A stretch of DNA of 64,000 nt from CF-118 sp035934385 (GCA_035934385.1 DASYXY010000008.1:62001-126000); one strand, 5' to 3'. Positions 27,901-42,900 are shown, counted from the first letter of the stretch. Notes: generated from the letters alone by a model not told the origin. Program-made: numbers and translations.

Positions 27901-30900
27901 ACCGGCAAGTCGGTGACTCTGACCGCCACCGGATCGCAGTCCAACACCAACGAGGCCGACGCAAGCGCCACAGGTGCCGCGGGCAAAGACACCGGCAAGT
28001 CGACGGACAGCTCGGGCAAGGACGTCAACGGCAAGGCGGATGACCAGCTCGGCAACGCCAACACCGAGCGCACGGACGCCACGCCGAGCAAGACCGCGAC
28101 AACCACAGACACCAAGAGCGCCAAGGCGGACTCGTCGGACAACAACGGCAACACCGACTCGAGCAAGGACTCCAACACGGTCACGGTCGCCGGCGCCGCC
28201 GCAATCAACATCGTCACGGAGAGCACCCAGGCATCGCTCGCCTCCACCGCCAACGTCACGGCGACCGGTGGACCCTTGACGATCAAGACGCTCTCGAACG
28301 CTGACGCCAGCGCGAAGGGTGTGGGCAAGGCGGACGAGGCTGGCACCGTTGGCATCGGCGTCGGCGTGGCGGTCAACTCGGTCACGGTCACGAACATGGC
28401 GACGACCGGCACCGCCACTGTGAGTGCCAAGGGCCTTGACGTCGAGGCGGGCATGCTGGTCAACGGCCAGGATCGGATCCAGCGCTTCGACCCGTCCTCT
28501 GGCGAGTGGAAGACGATCGACCAGGGCGAGACCTTCCCCGAGTCGCCCGAAAGTGGCGATCTGTTCCAGCTGACCAAGGCCGTGCCCGCCACCACTACCG
28601 CGAAGGGAGCCCAGACCTTGACCACCGGCGGCAACCTCAACGTCGCCTCCACCGCTGACTTCGGGACGACCGGCGGATCGTTCAAGGTCCACGTCGGCAC
28701 CGACGACGTCACCTGCAACTACACGAGCGCCGGCGGCGGCGTCTTGAACAACCTGTCCGGCGACAAGTGCATGGGCTCGGTCGAGGACAAAGCGCTTGTG
28801 ACGATGACGACCAGCACGACCGTCAGCGGCCCGTTCCAGGACCCGTCGAGCGGCTTCCTGGCGGTGGCCGACGCGACCAATTTCGAGACGGCCGGCAAGT
28901 TCACGGTCCAAGGCGTGACCGGAACCTGCACCTACCTCGGGATCGTGGCCAACGTGTTCGGCGGCATCACCGGGTGTAGCGGCACGCCGAAGGACGGCGC
29001 CACCGTCACCCGCGCGTCGGTCCTGCCCGGGGTCTACATGTGGAACGACTCCACCTCGCACTGGGACATGCAGAACAAGGGCGTCGGCACCGGCACGAGC
29101 TTGCCGACCGCCCCGAACTTCGGCGATTACTTCCAGATCACCAAGGCCGCGGCGCCGACGACCGCGGTGTTCGGTGCTTTCCAGAACCTGAGCCTCGGTG
29201 CACTCGCCGTCAACTCGACGGCCGGGTTCAATGCGTCAGGCGCGTTCAAGGTCGACGGCATTCCGGGCACCTGCGACTACAGCAGCCTGCTCGGGGGCAA
29301 CACCTTCATCGGCATCGCCGGCTGCACGGGCTTTCCTGATGACAAGGCCACGATCACCGCCGTCGCCGCCGCAACGACAGTTCACCTCGCGCAGAGCCTG
29401 GGCAGCGGAACGCTGAACGTCGCCACCACGACAGGCTTCGCGGCCTCCAACGGCACGTTCACGGTCGCCGGGGGCACCGGGACCTGCAAGTACACGTCGA
29501 CGACGCCGACTTCGTTCACAGGCGTCAGCGTTTGCACCGGCAGCGTCAGCAACGGAGCAGCAGTCACATCTGGGACCGCTGCGCCGAGCCTGGCCGCAGG
29601 TGTGTACCAGTTCGAGCTGCTCACCGGCTGGACGTTCCTCGGCGACGGCCTGACGTTGCCGGACATCCCGATGGGGACGACCCTCCCGACCAGCCCATCG
29701 ACCGGTGACTTCTTCGATCTCACAACGCCGATCAAGGGGATCTATCGCTTCGACGGCACTAGCTGGGACCTGCTCGGCTCGGACCTCTACTACCGCCTGG
29801 CCGAGCACGACATCTCGGCGGAAGCGGAGTCCGGCGCCGGCGGCGACAAGGACAAGGTCAGCATCGCGGGCGCGCTCGCGCTGAACATCGTTCACGACCA
29901 CACCGAGGCGATCGTTCCCAACGGGGCGACGGTCAGCGCCGGCACCGGTGACATCACCATCAAAGCCCAGAGCAACGAAGAGGACACCGCCAAGGCCGAC
30001 TCGGACTCCAAGAGCGGCAAGGTCGGTATCGGCGCCTCGGTCTCGATCGAGGTCCTGAACGACAACACCATCCGGGCCGCGATCGAGGACCACGCGATCG
30101 TCAATGGCGGCGGCAAGCTCACCGTTTCGGCCAGCTTCCACCACGACGTGGAGACTGAGGACAAGGCCGGCACCGAGGGCGGCATCTCGATCAGCCCGTC
30201 GGTGTCGATCGCGATCCTCAACGACCAGGTCGCCGCCTACGTCGGCATCGGCAACGACATGACGGTCGCCGGCGACGCGAGCATCACGGCGAGCGTGGAC
30301 ACCAGCTCGAGCCTCGACTCGAACGCCTCGGCCGCCGGCAACGACGTGGCCATCGGCGCGGCGGTGGCGGTCAACGTCATCGAAACATCGGCAACCGCGG
30401 AGCTCCTGCGCAACCTCAAGGTCACTGCCGGCGGGCTCACCGTCAGCGCCTCGACCGACGGCAAGAGCGAGGGCAAGGCCGAAGCGAGCTCGAAGGGTGA
30501 GAGCGATTCCGGCAAGAGCTCGGACGACCAGTCGAAGGACCAGGTCCAGAAGAACCCGAACACCAAGGACCAGACCGACGGCAGCCTGCCCAAGTCGCAG
30601 GACCAGACCGACAGCGCGAACTCCACATCCAGCGATAACTCAGGCGAGGACAGCGGCGGTGTCAACATCGCCGCGGCCGTGGCCGTGAACTGGGCGCGCC
30701 ACACGACGCTGGCGGAGATCGGCGACGTCACGAAGCCATCCGCTCCGACCGTGTCGGCGACCGGTGCGGTCAAGGTCAGCGGTGAGAACAACATCAGCGC
30801 CAACGCCAAGGGGATCGGCCTCAGCACCAACCTGGAGTCGGACGTCGCCATCGGCGCGGGTGTGGGACTGAACTACGAAGTCATCACCAACACCGCGTCG

Positions 30901-33900
30901 ATCGCTCCCAGCGCGGTGGTGAGCGGCAACGGCATCACCGTCGAGGCCGTCACGCCGGCCACGAAGGAGAACGACTTCGTTGTCTGGGCGTTCGCAGCGG
31001 CCGGCGGTAAGTCCGACGCCAGCGTCGCCGCTTCAGTCGGGATCCAGGTGCTGAGCTTCACGACCACAGCGGTGATCGGCAAAGGCGCGCAGATCACCTC
31101 CACAGGCAACCTCGACCTGAATGCAACGAACTTCATGGGCCTGCAGGTCATCGCCGCGGCGGGCGGCCTGTCGACCAGCGGCTCCGCGGTTGGCGGCGCC
31201 GTGGTGGTGAACATCCTGTCGCCGGTCCAGACCGAGGCTTACATCGACTCAGGTACCGGCGGGGCGGGCACGTGCACGAGTGACACGACGTGCGTCACCG
31301 TGACTGGCGACAGCTCGATCAAGGCCAAGCAGACCCTGGTCCCGATCGAGCCGGACACGCCGCTCAAGGGCAAGATCACGCTGCCCAAGGTCACGTCGCT
31401 CGCGGTCGGCGGCAGCGCCGGCGGCGGCGATGCAGCAGTCACCGGCTCGGTGATCGTCGACGTCTTCAAGATGATGACGCAGGCATACATCGGCTCCGGC
31501 GCCCAGGTCACCACGACGGGCCTCACCATCACGGCCGAGAACGACACTTCGGTCGTCAACGTCGCAGGCGCTCTCGCCCTCAGCGAGGGCAGCGCGGGCG
31601 TCGCCGTCTCGATCATCGTCGAGGTGATCAACAAGGACGCCGACGCGTTCGTCGGCCAGTCGGCATTCGTCAATGCCGGCGGCGACGTCTCCATCTCGGC
31701 GATCAGCCACGAGGATCTGTTCGAGCTGGTCGTCGCCGGCGGCGCGTCGGAGAGCGCCGGCGTCGCGGGCTCGATCCTGGTCGTCGTCTTCAACGGTGAC
31801 TCATCGCACTCGATCAGCGCATACATCGACTCCTACGCGACCGTCCACGCCGCCGGCAAGCTCGCGGTCTCTGCCTCGGATACCGCCGACAAGCTGAACC
31901 TCGCCTCGGGCAACATCGCGATCGGCACGGGCTCGGCAGGCGTCGGTGCTTCGGCCGTGATCGTCGTCTGGAATGGGATCGTCGATGCCTCAGTCCGTTC
32001 GCACGCGAACGTGGAGGGCGATGGCGGCACCGGCGTCACGGTGACGGCGATGCAAGAAGAAAACCTGCTGCTGATCGCGGTCAGCGGTGACGGTGGGGAC
32101 TCGGCCGGCGTCGCCGGGTCGGTGGTGGTCAACGTCTTTGGTGACACGACGACGGCGCACATCGATCCGAATGTGACGATCGGCGGATCCAACGCCGCGG
32201 TCGGCGTGTCGGCCACCGACAACACAACGATCTTGAGCATCGCTGGCGCGCTGGCCATTGGTGGCACGGCCGGCGTCGGCGCAGGCATCGACGTTGAGGT
32301 CGTCACCAAGAACACCACGGCCTCGATCGGCAAGTCAGGCAGCATCTCCACGACCACCGGCAATGTGACCGTGGCCGCGATTTCCAGCGAGAACGCAACG
32401 TCGATCGCGGTCGGCGCAGGGTTCGGCGGAACCGCGGCCGTCAACGTCAACGTCGGCGTGTCGGTCTACTCGATCACGACTAGTGCGTTCATCGACGGTG
32501 GCTCGAGCCCGTCGGACGGCGCAGTTGTCAACTCCGGTGGCGGCGTGGGCGTCACCGCTGACGAGACCCTCAGCCTCAACGCCATCGGCGGCAACGTCTC
32601 GGCCGCGGGCACGGCCGCGGTGGGCGCCGCCGCAGCGGTCCCGGTGATCACCAAGGAGACCCACGCTTACATAGCGCCGCACGCCCAGGTCACCTCCGGC
32701 ACCGGCGCAGTGAGCGCGGACACCGGGCTCATCACGGTCACCGCGGTCGACACGCACTTCGACCCGTCCCGCACGGGCGCGATCACAGGCCCAAGCAACA
32801 GCGTCCTGCACCTGCAGTCCAACCACGGCCTGTCGGAGGACGAGCGGGTCATCTACGACAACGGCGGTGCGTCGGACATCGGCGGTCTCCACTCGGTTCA
32901 GGACGACGCCGCGAGCACGGTCAATGGCGCGGGCCAGGACCTGGGCCTGCACATGCTGACCGTCGCCGACGCTTCGACGTTCTCGTCGAGCGGGGGCTCG
33001 TTCAACGTCGCCGGCATCAACGGGACGTGCACCTACTCGGGCAAGAGCGGCAACCAGCTCACAGGAGTCATGGGCTGCACGGGCACTCCGGCGGACGGCG
33101 CCAACGTGACGACCGGCACCGTCTACTACGCGCACGTTGTCTCGCCGACCGATGTCCAGCTGATGAACCAGCCGCACGGGCTGACCTCTGGCAGTGCTTC
33201 GAGCGACTGCTCGATCGTGGTCTGCTCGCTGAGCACGCCGTCGACCCACGGCGAGGGTCATCGCATCGTGCCGACGGACAAGGCCGGCGTCCGTGAAGAC
33301 CAGTCGCCGCGCTTCAACCCGCGGCCCACCGGCGGAATCACCAACGGCGACGTCGACTACTCGACGTGGACGATCACACTGCCTTACAACACCTCGCTCG
33401 CCAACGATGACAAGGTGGTGTACAGCTCGGGCGGCGGCACCCCAATCGGCGGCCTCGTCGACGGCGGCACCTACTACGCCGAAAACGTGGCCAACGGCAA
33501 CCCCACGACGCTGAACCTGTCGGCGACGAAGGGCGGCTCGATCATCCACATCACCGACCCAGGGACGGGTGGCGGCAGGTCGCAGAGCGTCGTCCCGGAT
33601 GGCGATGCGCCGACTGGCGACGGCAGCGACATGGGCGCCCCGCGCACCGTGACCGTGCAGACGGACACCGTGCAGGGCGTGGCGGTCACGGCAACCAACA
33701 GCGATGACATCGCCGGCGTTGGCATCTCGGCCGGATTCGCCGGTAGCGCCGCGGTCAACCTCTCCGGTGTCGTCGACGTCATCAAAGCCAACACCTCGGC
33801 CTACATCGGCAAGTCGGCCACGGTGAACTCGGGTGGCGACGTGCGCGTCGCAGCGGCTAACCAGTTCCACGAGATCGGCATCGCGGCGACGATCGCGATC

Positions 33901-36900
33901 GCCGGTGAGGCGGGCGTGGGCGTCGGCGTCGGGGTCCACCTGGTGACGCTCAACACCGACGCCTACATCGACGACGCGGCCCAGGTCACCGCCGCCAACG
34001 ACATCAATGTGATCGCCAACGGGAAGGAGGCGATCATCTCGGTCGTCGCCGGCGCCAGCGGCGGCACGGTCGGTGTCGCGGGCACCCTCACCGTGACCAT
34101 CCTCAAGGTGCACACCTTCGCGTGCACCGGCACGTGGACCAGCGACAGCAAGGGCTGCGCGAACCCGCCGGCAAGCCCGCTCCACCCCACGACCCTCTCG
34201 GCCGGTAACAACGTCGCCATCGGATCGCGCGACGAGAGCACGCTCACCCTGATCACAGCGAGCCTGGCGGGCGGATTCGTCGGCGTCGGTGTGGCGGTCG
34301 GAGTCGCGAGCGTGAGCAAGGACACCGAGGCGTTCATCGGGCCCAACGGCGTGGTCGATGGAGCGGCCAATGGCACCGACCCGACCACCGCTTACACGGG
34401 CAACTTCAACTCGGGCGGGGACTTCGGCAACTTCCAGACCAACTCGATGAAGGGCATCGCCATCGAGGCCGCCTCTAGCGAGAACATCTTCGGCCTCTCC
34501 GCAAGCGTCGGCGGCGGGTTCGTCGGCATTGCCGGCGGGGTGGGGGTGACCCTGATCCACGTCGGCACGCAGGCTTACGCCGGCGCCAACGCCCAGCTGA
34601 ACCAGAACGGCGGCGCCACGGGCGGAGCAACCCAGTCCGTCAATGCGTCGGCGGTCGACTACTTCAAGTCCCTGACCGTGGCCGGTGGCGCGGCAGGCGG
34701 ATTCGTCGGAGTGGCAGGTGGTGTCGACATCGGCACAGCGGACTCCAGCGTCCAGGCGTTCTTGGACACAGGCACGAAGGTCGCCGCGCAGTTGAGCGTC
34801 GAGGTCAATGCTCTGTCGCGCAAGCAGGTGCAGACGTACGCGCTCAGCCTGGGCGTCGGCTTCGTCGGCGTTGCGGGTTCGGTGTCTGTCTGGTCGGTCG
34901 GCACGCAGGGCGAGTCGCACTACAACCCGGTGGGCGGCGGTCCGGCCAAGGGCAACTGGATGACGGCCACCAACTACCAGAAGGGTGACGTGGTCACCGA
35001 CACGACCGACCCGTGCACGACCGCGAACTGCAACGTCTGGACCGCGAGCAGCAACCTGACCCCCAGCGCGATCGCGCCGCACAGCGACACGGCTCACTGG
35101 ACAAGGGGCCAAACAGACTCGCTGCAATCTGCGCCGGACGGGACGCCAGGCTGTCTGCCTGGCTGTGACAAGGGCCAGTGGTCAAGCGCCGCCTCATACA
35201 ACAGCGGCGATGTGGTCGAGTACCAGGGCAGCCAGTTCCAGGCTCGCAAGGCTGTCGGACCGTCGTCAACAACACCACCCAACGACCTGACAGACTGGCT
35301 GGGCGTCAGCAAGGGCGGCAGCGCCCAGGGCAGCGCCGACAGCGGCGCGTCCGGCCAGGACATGGGCGGCGCCCCTGGCTACGGCCACGTGCTGAACAAC
35401 ACCTCGGCCGGACCGGCCTCACCGTTCAGTGGCGGCAGCGGCTACAGCGCGAAGACCCACGTCACCTTCAGCAGCCAGGACTGGACGGCGCGCCGCGACA
35501 TCGTGGCGCCGGTAGCCTGGGCGCCCGGCTCATATAACCGCGGCACGATCGTCACCGACGGCCTGAACAACTACGCGCCCCAGGTTGACAACCCGGACAA
35601 CACCACGGCCCCGCACAACAACCTGGTCGCGACCTCGGCCACGCCGTTCTCGGGCGTCGCCGCGTACAGCGCGGGCGACGAGGTCTCGTACAACCGCGAA
35701 GGCTTCAAGGCCCAGCGCGCGATCACCATCGTGGGCAGCAACTGGCTGCCGAGCATGGTCTACAACCGCGGCACGGTGGTCATCGACCCGACCGACCACA
35801 ACCAGTACGCCCCGATCGTGGACAACCCCGACGAGACCGTGCAGCCGCACCAGAACGCGTTCCAGTGGGCCCTGTACAACCCGTCATCCGATTCCACCGA
35901 CTGGACCCCGTTCGCCGGACAGTGGGCGCTGTACGACCCGTCTCACGACCAGGCCGACTTCGTCTCCAGCGCCGGCGCGACCAAGACCAACGGCAAGATC
36001 GCCTCCCACGCCTCGGATGCGACCGGCGACGTCAGCGGCAATGAGCCCGGCAGCATGGTCGCGTCGCACGGAATCAGCACGGTTCCGAGCGCAGGCACCA
36101 CGGCGACCGTCGACGGCACCGTCGTGGCGCACAACGGTCATGTCCACGTCTGGGCCAAGGACAACCTCGACGTCAAGGGCCTGGCAGGCGCGGTGGCGGC
36201 CGGCGTCGTAGGCGTCGGTGCGGCGGTCCTGGTCCTCAACGTCGACAGCAGCACGGATGCCGGTATTGGGCCGAGCGCCGATATCACGGCCGGCGCCGGT
36301 GGCGGCGGCCAGATCTCCGTCGACGCCGAGATGAACCCCGAGAACACCAGCGGCCTCGCCTTCTCCGGCACGGGCGGCCTGGTCGCGGTCGGCGCGCAGG
36401 TGGTCGTGCTCAACGACAGCAGCGCACAGAACGCCCATGTCGACGGCGGCACGCTGGAGCGCGCGGGCGGCGGCATCGACGTCACCTCCAACGCTCAGCG
36501 CTTCCCGGACATCGAGTCGATAGGGGTGGCCATCGGCGCAGTCACCGCCGGCGCCTCGGTCGCGGTGATGAGCGTGACCGGCAACAACCGGGCGTTCATC
36601 GGCAACGTCGCGATCGCCACGAACCACCAGCACGTCGCTCACCTGACCGTGCATGCGGAAGACAACGTCACCGCGCCCGTCTTGGGAATCGCCGTGGCGG
36701 GCGGCGCCTTCGCAGGTCTCGGCGGTGTGATCGCCATCTCGAGCTTGTCTGGCACCGCCAGCGCTACATCGGGCGCGCAAGGCGACGTCGACGGCGCCGT
36801 CGAAGTGAGCGCCCACGCCACGCACGTCGTCAGCACTAAGACGTTCAACGTCAGCACCGGCGTTGCGGCGGCCGGCCTGACGGTTTCCCGGGCCGATGAC

Positions 36901-39900
36901 GCCCGCAACACCGAGGCGACTCTGGCCTCGACGGCGAGCGGCACCGCGGGAGGCGGCGTGTCCGTGACCTCGACCGCCACCAACCAGGCCACCGCCACCG
37001 CGCCGGGCGGCCAGGTCGGCGGCGTCGCGATCGGCATCATGATCGCGATCGCTCTCGTCGAGGGCGACACCAAGGCCGATCTCGAGGGCAGTGTTGGCGG
37101 CTCCGTGTTCACCACAGTTCGGGCTACCGGCGACAACGAGGCAAACGCCACCTCGACCACCGTCGGCATCGGCGCCGTCGCCGCCAGCGGCGAGTTCGCC
37201 GACGCCGAGATCAAGAGCGGCGCCGCCATCGACGCGATCCTTGGCGGCTCCGTCAAGTCAGACGGGACGGTGACTGTCGAGGCCACGCAGAGCCACCGCA
37301 ACGACGCCGAGGCCTCGGCGACGGCGGTCGGCATCGGCATCGGGGGCGCCCTATCGTTCGAGCTGACCTTCGCCAAGGACGGCGGCGAGGTCAAGGCTGA
37401 GATCGACGGCAACGTCACCAAGTCGGGCTCGCTCTACTACCACGCGTACGGCCACAACTTCGTGGATGCCGAAACGCTCGCGGCAGCGGCAAGCGCGTTC
37501 TTGAGCGGAACCGCGTCCGGCGCTGTTTCGGACATCGAAACGACGGCAGTCGTCGAGGTCGTGAGCACCGGCGGCTCGTCGACAAGCGGCGGCGGAGCCA
37601 CGATCAGGGCCGAGTCCGACAACCACGCCAAGACGAACACCCAGCTCGCGTCCGGCGGCCTGGGCGCATTCGCCATCAGCGTGCCCAGCGCGAAGGTCGA
37701 GGGCGCCACGAACGTGACCTATGACGGCTCGGTGACCACCACGGGTGGCGACCTCATGGTCCAGGCGACCAGCAACAACTTCGCCGAGGTCGACTCGCCG
37801 TCGCTCTCGATCGGCGCGATCGCGGCGGCCATCGCGTCCGTCGACTCCGAGGTAACCGGCGACGCCAAGACTGACGCGTGGATCGGACCGAACTCGGGCG
37901 CCTCGGCGACCTTCTCCGCGCCCGGCCACGCGATCAGGGTCGAAGCTACGTCGACCAACAAGGCGACCGCTTCTTCCGAGAGCCTGGCCGCCGGTGCGCT
38001 CGCGGTCACGATCGAGTTCGTCACGTCGCTGATCGGTGGCGAGACCAGGGCTGAGTTCGACGGAACGGTCCCGGCGCCGAGCGGGCTCGACGCGCAGACC
38101 GGGAGCGTGCTCGTCCAGGCGCACGGCCAGAACACCGCGACCGCCACGACGAAGATGCTCAGCGTGACCGCCATCGGCGCCCAGGGCGCCAAGGCGGATG
38201 CGGAGGTTCAGACCGGTGCCGCCGTGATCGCGATGTCTGGCGCCACCGCCTCGATCGACGTGAGCGGCGCGGTCGCCCTTGATGCCGAGCTGACGAACGA
38301 CGGCGCCGGCCACTTCAACTACACCGACGCCAAGATCCTCAGCGACTCGCTCGGCGCGATCAATGCCGGAATCTTCTTCGCCGATTCGTACATCGCGGGC
38401 GCGGTCGTCGCGGAGATGGACGGCAGCATCGCCGCCTCGGGCAGTGTCGGCCTCACCGCCACCGGCACCAACGACGCCGAGGGCAGCACCAGCTCCCTGG
38501 GCATCGGCGCCATCTCCGTCTCCGGCGCCGCCGTCGACGTGGAGGTGTTGCCGGGAGGGACGGTCGAGACCAACGTGGGGGCAGGCACGATCGCGAGTGG
38601 CGGCCTCGTCGCCCTCAACGCCACATCGCACAACACGGCGAACGCAACCTCTGACACGGCCAACATCGGCATCGTCGCCGGTGGCATCACGGTGCCGAGC
38701 GCGAAGGTTCGCGGCGAGACGAAGGCCGAGTTCGGCGCGAACCTCACCAGCGGCACCGGGCTGAACGTCGACGCGACCTCGACCAACACCGCGACCACGA
38801 GCAGCGCAATCGTCGCCATCGGGGCGCTCAGCGGCGGCGGCGCAGGCGCGACGGCCATCGTGAGCGCCGAGGCCTCGACGCTGGCGGTCGTCGACCAGGG
38901 CGCGGCGGTCAACGTCAGCGGCGCCGTCCAGGTCGAGGCGACGTCAACCGACCACGCCACCGCCACGCCTTCACAGATCGCGCTCGGCGCGTTCACACTG
39001 TCCGTGCTCCTGCCCACCGCCATCATCGGGAGCGAGGACCAGGGCGACTGGAGCTCCGCCAACAGCTACAACCAGAACGACCTCGTCCATTACTCCGGTG
39101 CCGAGTACGTCGCCCAGCAGGACGTGTCGACCGGCGGCGCGGCGCCCAACACCGACCCCGCCGACTGGCGTCAGGTCAACGGCAACGGGACCCTGGCTTA
39201 CGTGGACGGCGGTATCACCGCCGGCAGCCTGCTGGTCCAGTCACGCGGCCAGAACCAGGCCGTGTCAACGGTCGACCTCCACTTCTTCTCGCTCGCGGGC
39301 GGTGGTGGCGCCGAGGCCGACGCCAAGGTCGAACCGAACGCCACGACGGTTGCCTTTGTTGGCTCGGATGCGATCATCGGGGTCTCCGGACCGGTCACGG
39401 TCGATGCGGGCCTGGTTTCTGACGGGACCCACGCGAACTACGCCGACACCCACCTGTTCGCTCTGGGCGCCGGCATCATCGCCGCCGGTGTATATGTCGC
39501 CCACTCGCTGATCGCCGGTGGCGTTGACGCCGAGCTCAATGGCGCGGTGACCGGCTCGAGCTCGGTGACCGTCGAGACCAACCAGAGCGTGGGTGGAGTG
39601 ACGAACGGGTTCAACGATGCCGAATCCGACGCCAACGCGACCAACGTCTCGCTTGCGGCCGCCGTCACGATATCGATCGCCGACACCGAGATCTCAAATG
39701 GGGCGTACACGCAGGCCAGGATCGGCAACGCCGGCATCGTGACCAGCGGCTCGGTCCAGGTCCTCGCTACCTCGCGGAACTACGCGATCACCCACAGCAA
39801 CGTGATCGCGGTCGGCCTGTTCGGCGCGGGCGGCGTCGCCATGCCGACAGCCAGCGTGGGCGGCTCGACCACCGCGGAGATGGACGGCCAGGTTTCCGGC

Positions 39901-42900
39901 GGGAACGGCGTCAGGGTTCAGGCGCACAGCGCCAACAGCGCTCAGGTGCCTCACGCGCTCGTCATCAGCGCGGGCCTCCTGGCGGTGGGCATCGGCGGCG
40001 CGCACGCCCTGGTCACCTCCGACGCCGGCACGACCGCGCAGGTGCTCAGCACAGGCACCGTCGACGAGTCCACAGGCATCGTGTCGATAACGGCCACCTC
40101 GAACAACGGCGTTACCGCAAACATGGACGGTGGCGGCGGCGGAGCGATCTCGTTCCAGGACGAGCACGGCGACGCTGACAACCACGCGCCTACCACCGCG
40201 GAATTCGATGGAACGTCGAACAACGCCGCGCAGATCAGCGTGGGCACGGACGCCACGGACACCGCGACGTCTTCCATCAATGTGGCCAGCTTCGGGCTCG
40301 TCGGCGCCGGCGTCACTGAGGCCGAGAACACTGTTGACGGCAACGACGCGGCGTTCATCGGCTCCGACGCCAAGATCCAGAGCAACAACACGGTTGTGAT
40401 GGTCCAGGCGACCCGCTCTGGTTCCGTCTCGCCATCGAGCTCGGGCGCGGCCGGCGGCGCGGTAGGGGCTGCCGTGATCGAGGTTGACGCTACGGTAGGC
40501 GGCTCGACCAAGGCGTACGTCGACAGCCATGCGGCCGTCGGCAACCTCACCGGCGAGCCCGCCTCGCTGACCGTAGGCGCCAACGTCGTCAGCTCGAGCA
40601 ACGCGAACGCCAGCGCGGGCACGGGCGGCATCGTGTCCTTCGGCGGCGTCCACGCCAACTCCACCGTGCAACCTGAAGTCGACGCCTACCTCGGGGACCA
40701 CGTCAATGTCCTGCTCTCGGGCAACATCAGCGTGAGCGCGATCTCAACCCGCGCCGAGGCTCACGCCAAGTCGACCGCGTTCGGCGGCGGCGCGGCCCAG
40801 ATCGGCGCGGCCAACGCGGACGCTACGTCAGCTCCCAGGGTGAACGCATACTTCGGCAACAACACCACGGTCAACGTCGGCGGCAGCGTCGTGATCGACG
40901 GCGAGGCGCAAACGACGGCGCTCACGGGCGCGCCCCTCGGCGACTCCTTCGTCGCCGACGGTTCAATGGTCGACATCTCCAATGACACGATCGACTTCCA
41001 GAACCACGACCTGATCACGGGCGCCGGCGTCTTCTACACGACCAACGGTATCCCCGGCAATGTGCTCCCCGGCCTGCACGACAACAGCGTCTACAGCGTC
41101 GTGGTCGTCGACCCCGACCACATCCAGCTGGGCGCTCTGTTCACGGCGAAGCACATCGAGTCGACCGCGATCGGAACCGGCAAGTCCGGCGTCGACGATT
41201 TGGCGAACATCATCCGGTTCTCGGTCCCGCACAACTTCCAGCAGGGCGACGCGGTGCTCTTCTCCGGGCCTGAGACTGTCGGACTGCCTGCCGCCCCCAC
41301 GATCCTCTACGTGCGACCGATCGACTCCAAGACCGACCCGTATGAGATCGAGCTGTACACGAGCCACGCCGCGGCGATGGACCCCGGCACGGGTAGCTTC
41401 GACCCGTCGGCGATCGCCGGCGGCATCGCGAACGACTTCAACTCGGGCGACATCGTCAGCTACGTGTCGGCTCAGCCGCTGACCTTCAAGCAGTCGAGCG
41501 TCAACGTCGACGGCAGCTACAACTACTGCACGTCTTGCAACGACATCGTGGTCGGCCCGCAGACCGGCGCCGGTTCGTCCGGGGTGCAGAACGATGGGCT
41601 GTTCACCGGCGAAAAGGTGCAGTACAGGACGAACGGCACGTCTGTCCAGGGCCTGTCGAACGGCGGGACCTACTACGTGATCGCCACCAACGGCACAGAG
41701 ATCCAACTGGCCAACTCGTACTGCGAAGCTGCCGGGTGCGACACCGATGGCGACGACGCCCAGGGCACCGTGAACGATGGCTCCGACACGGCCGTCAACC
41801 CGATCACCATCACCCCGCCTCTCAGCGCGAGCGACGGCGTGGGCAACGGGACGACCACGTTCACGTCGGCGACCTTCAACTTCGATCCAGACCCCATAGG
41901 CCACCCGTGTGTCTACAGGGGCAGGCCGATCACCCAGATCGATGGCGGCTCCAACATCCCGAAGACGTCGAACACGAATCCGACTCCCACGATCGCGAGC
42001 TGCAACAGCGCGTCGTCGGTGGTCCTGTCGCAAGCCGTGGGCGCGGGTACGGGGATCAGCTTCGCGATCGGCGACCCCAGCGTCCAGCAGATCGTCCCGC
42101 TCCCGATCGGTGGCCTGCAGAATCATGGCCTGTACCAGGTCGACAGCACGTCGACCCACACCAACCTGGTGCTCGACCAGGTAAGCGGCACCGTCCCGAT
42201 CCCGCTGACCTACCAGGAGACCGTCACTGATTTTGGACCGCAGACCGTTCAGGTCATCGGCGGCGACTACTGGAGCAACCAGCAGATCTTCCCTGCCGGC
42301 ATCAACCTGACCAACCCGGGCAGCGACAAGCAGGACGAGATTCGCATCGACCTCGATGTGGCCGCCGGCGTGACGCAACCGCTCCCTGGCGGAGCCAACT
42401 ACCTCTACACACCCGACAGCACGTTCTCGCCGCTGCACGAGACCTCGCTGCGCACGTTCAACCCGCCCGCAGGCAACGGCATCACTTCCGCTGACGCCGA
42501 GGGCGGCGGCGGCGGCCTGGGCTCGTTCAACACGCCCGAGGCGACCTCGAACAACAACCCGCACGTCGAGGCGTTCAGCGCCGCGGCGAGCATCATGGCC
42601 GGCGGCGACGTGACCATCACGTCGGTGGCGGACATCAACGGCATGGCGACCGCCCAGAACGGATCCGGCGGCCTCATCTCCGCTGCCGACGTCAACGCAA
42701 CCGTGAACGGCAACAGCGACAGCTACGCCTTCGTCGGAGCGGACATCAAGCACACGCCGCCGCCCGAGCAGACGATCACCGGCGATGCGCCCGGCGCCAC
42801 GCAGATCAACGGTTCAGGCCGGACCATCCAGGCCGGCGGCAACATCAAGATCGCGTCGTCGAGCTACCAGAACTCGTACGTGAAGGCGCACACCGACAGC

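Noticed and set aside
32335..35127. A 930-codon minus-strand open frame inside the giant gene, and similar ones at 26779-29061, 18928-20400 and 50674-53340
   Set aside because: These are antisense shadows of a high-GC coding strand: arginine/aspartate/histidine-rich, without recognisable domains or ribosome binding sites, while the plus strand has clear domains throughout.
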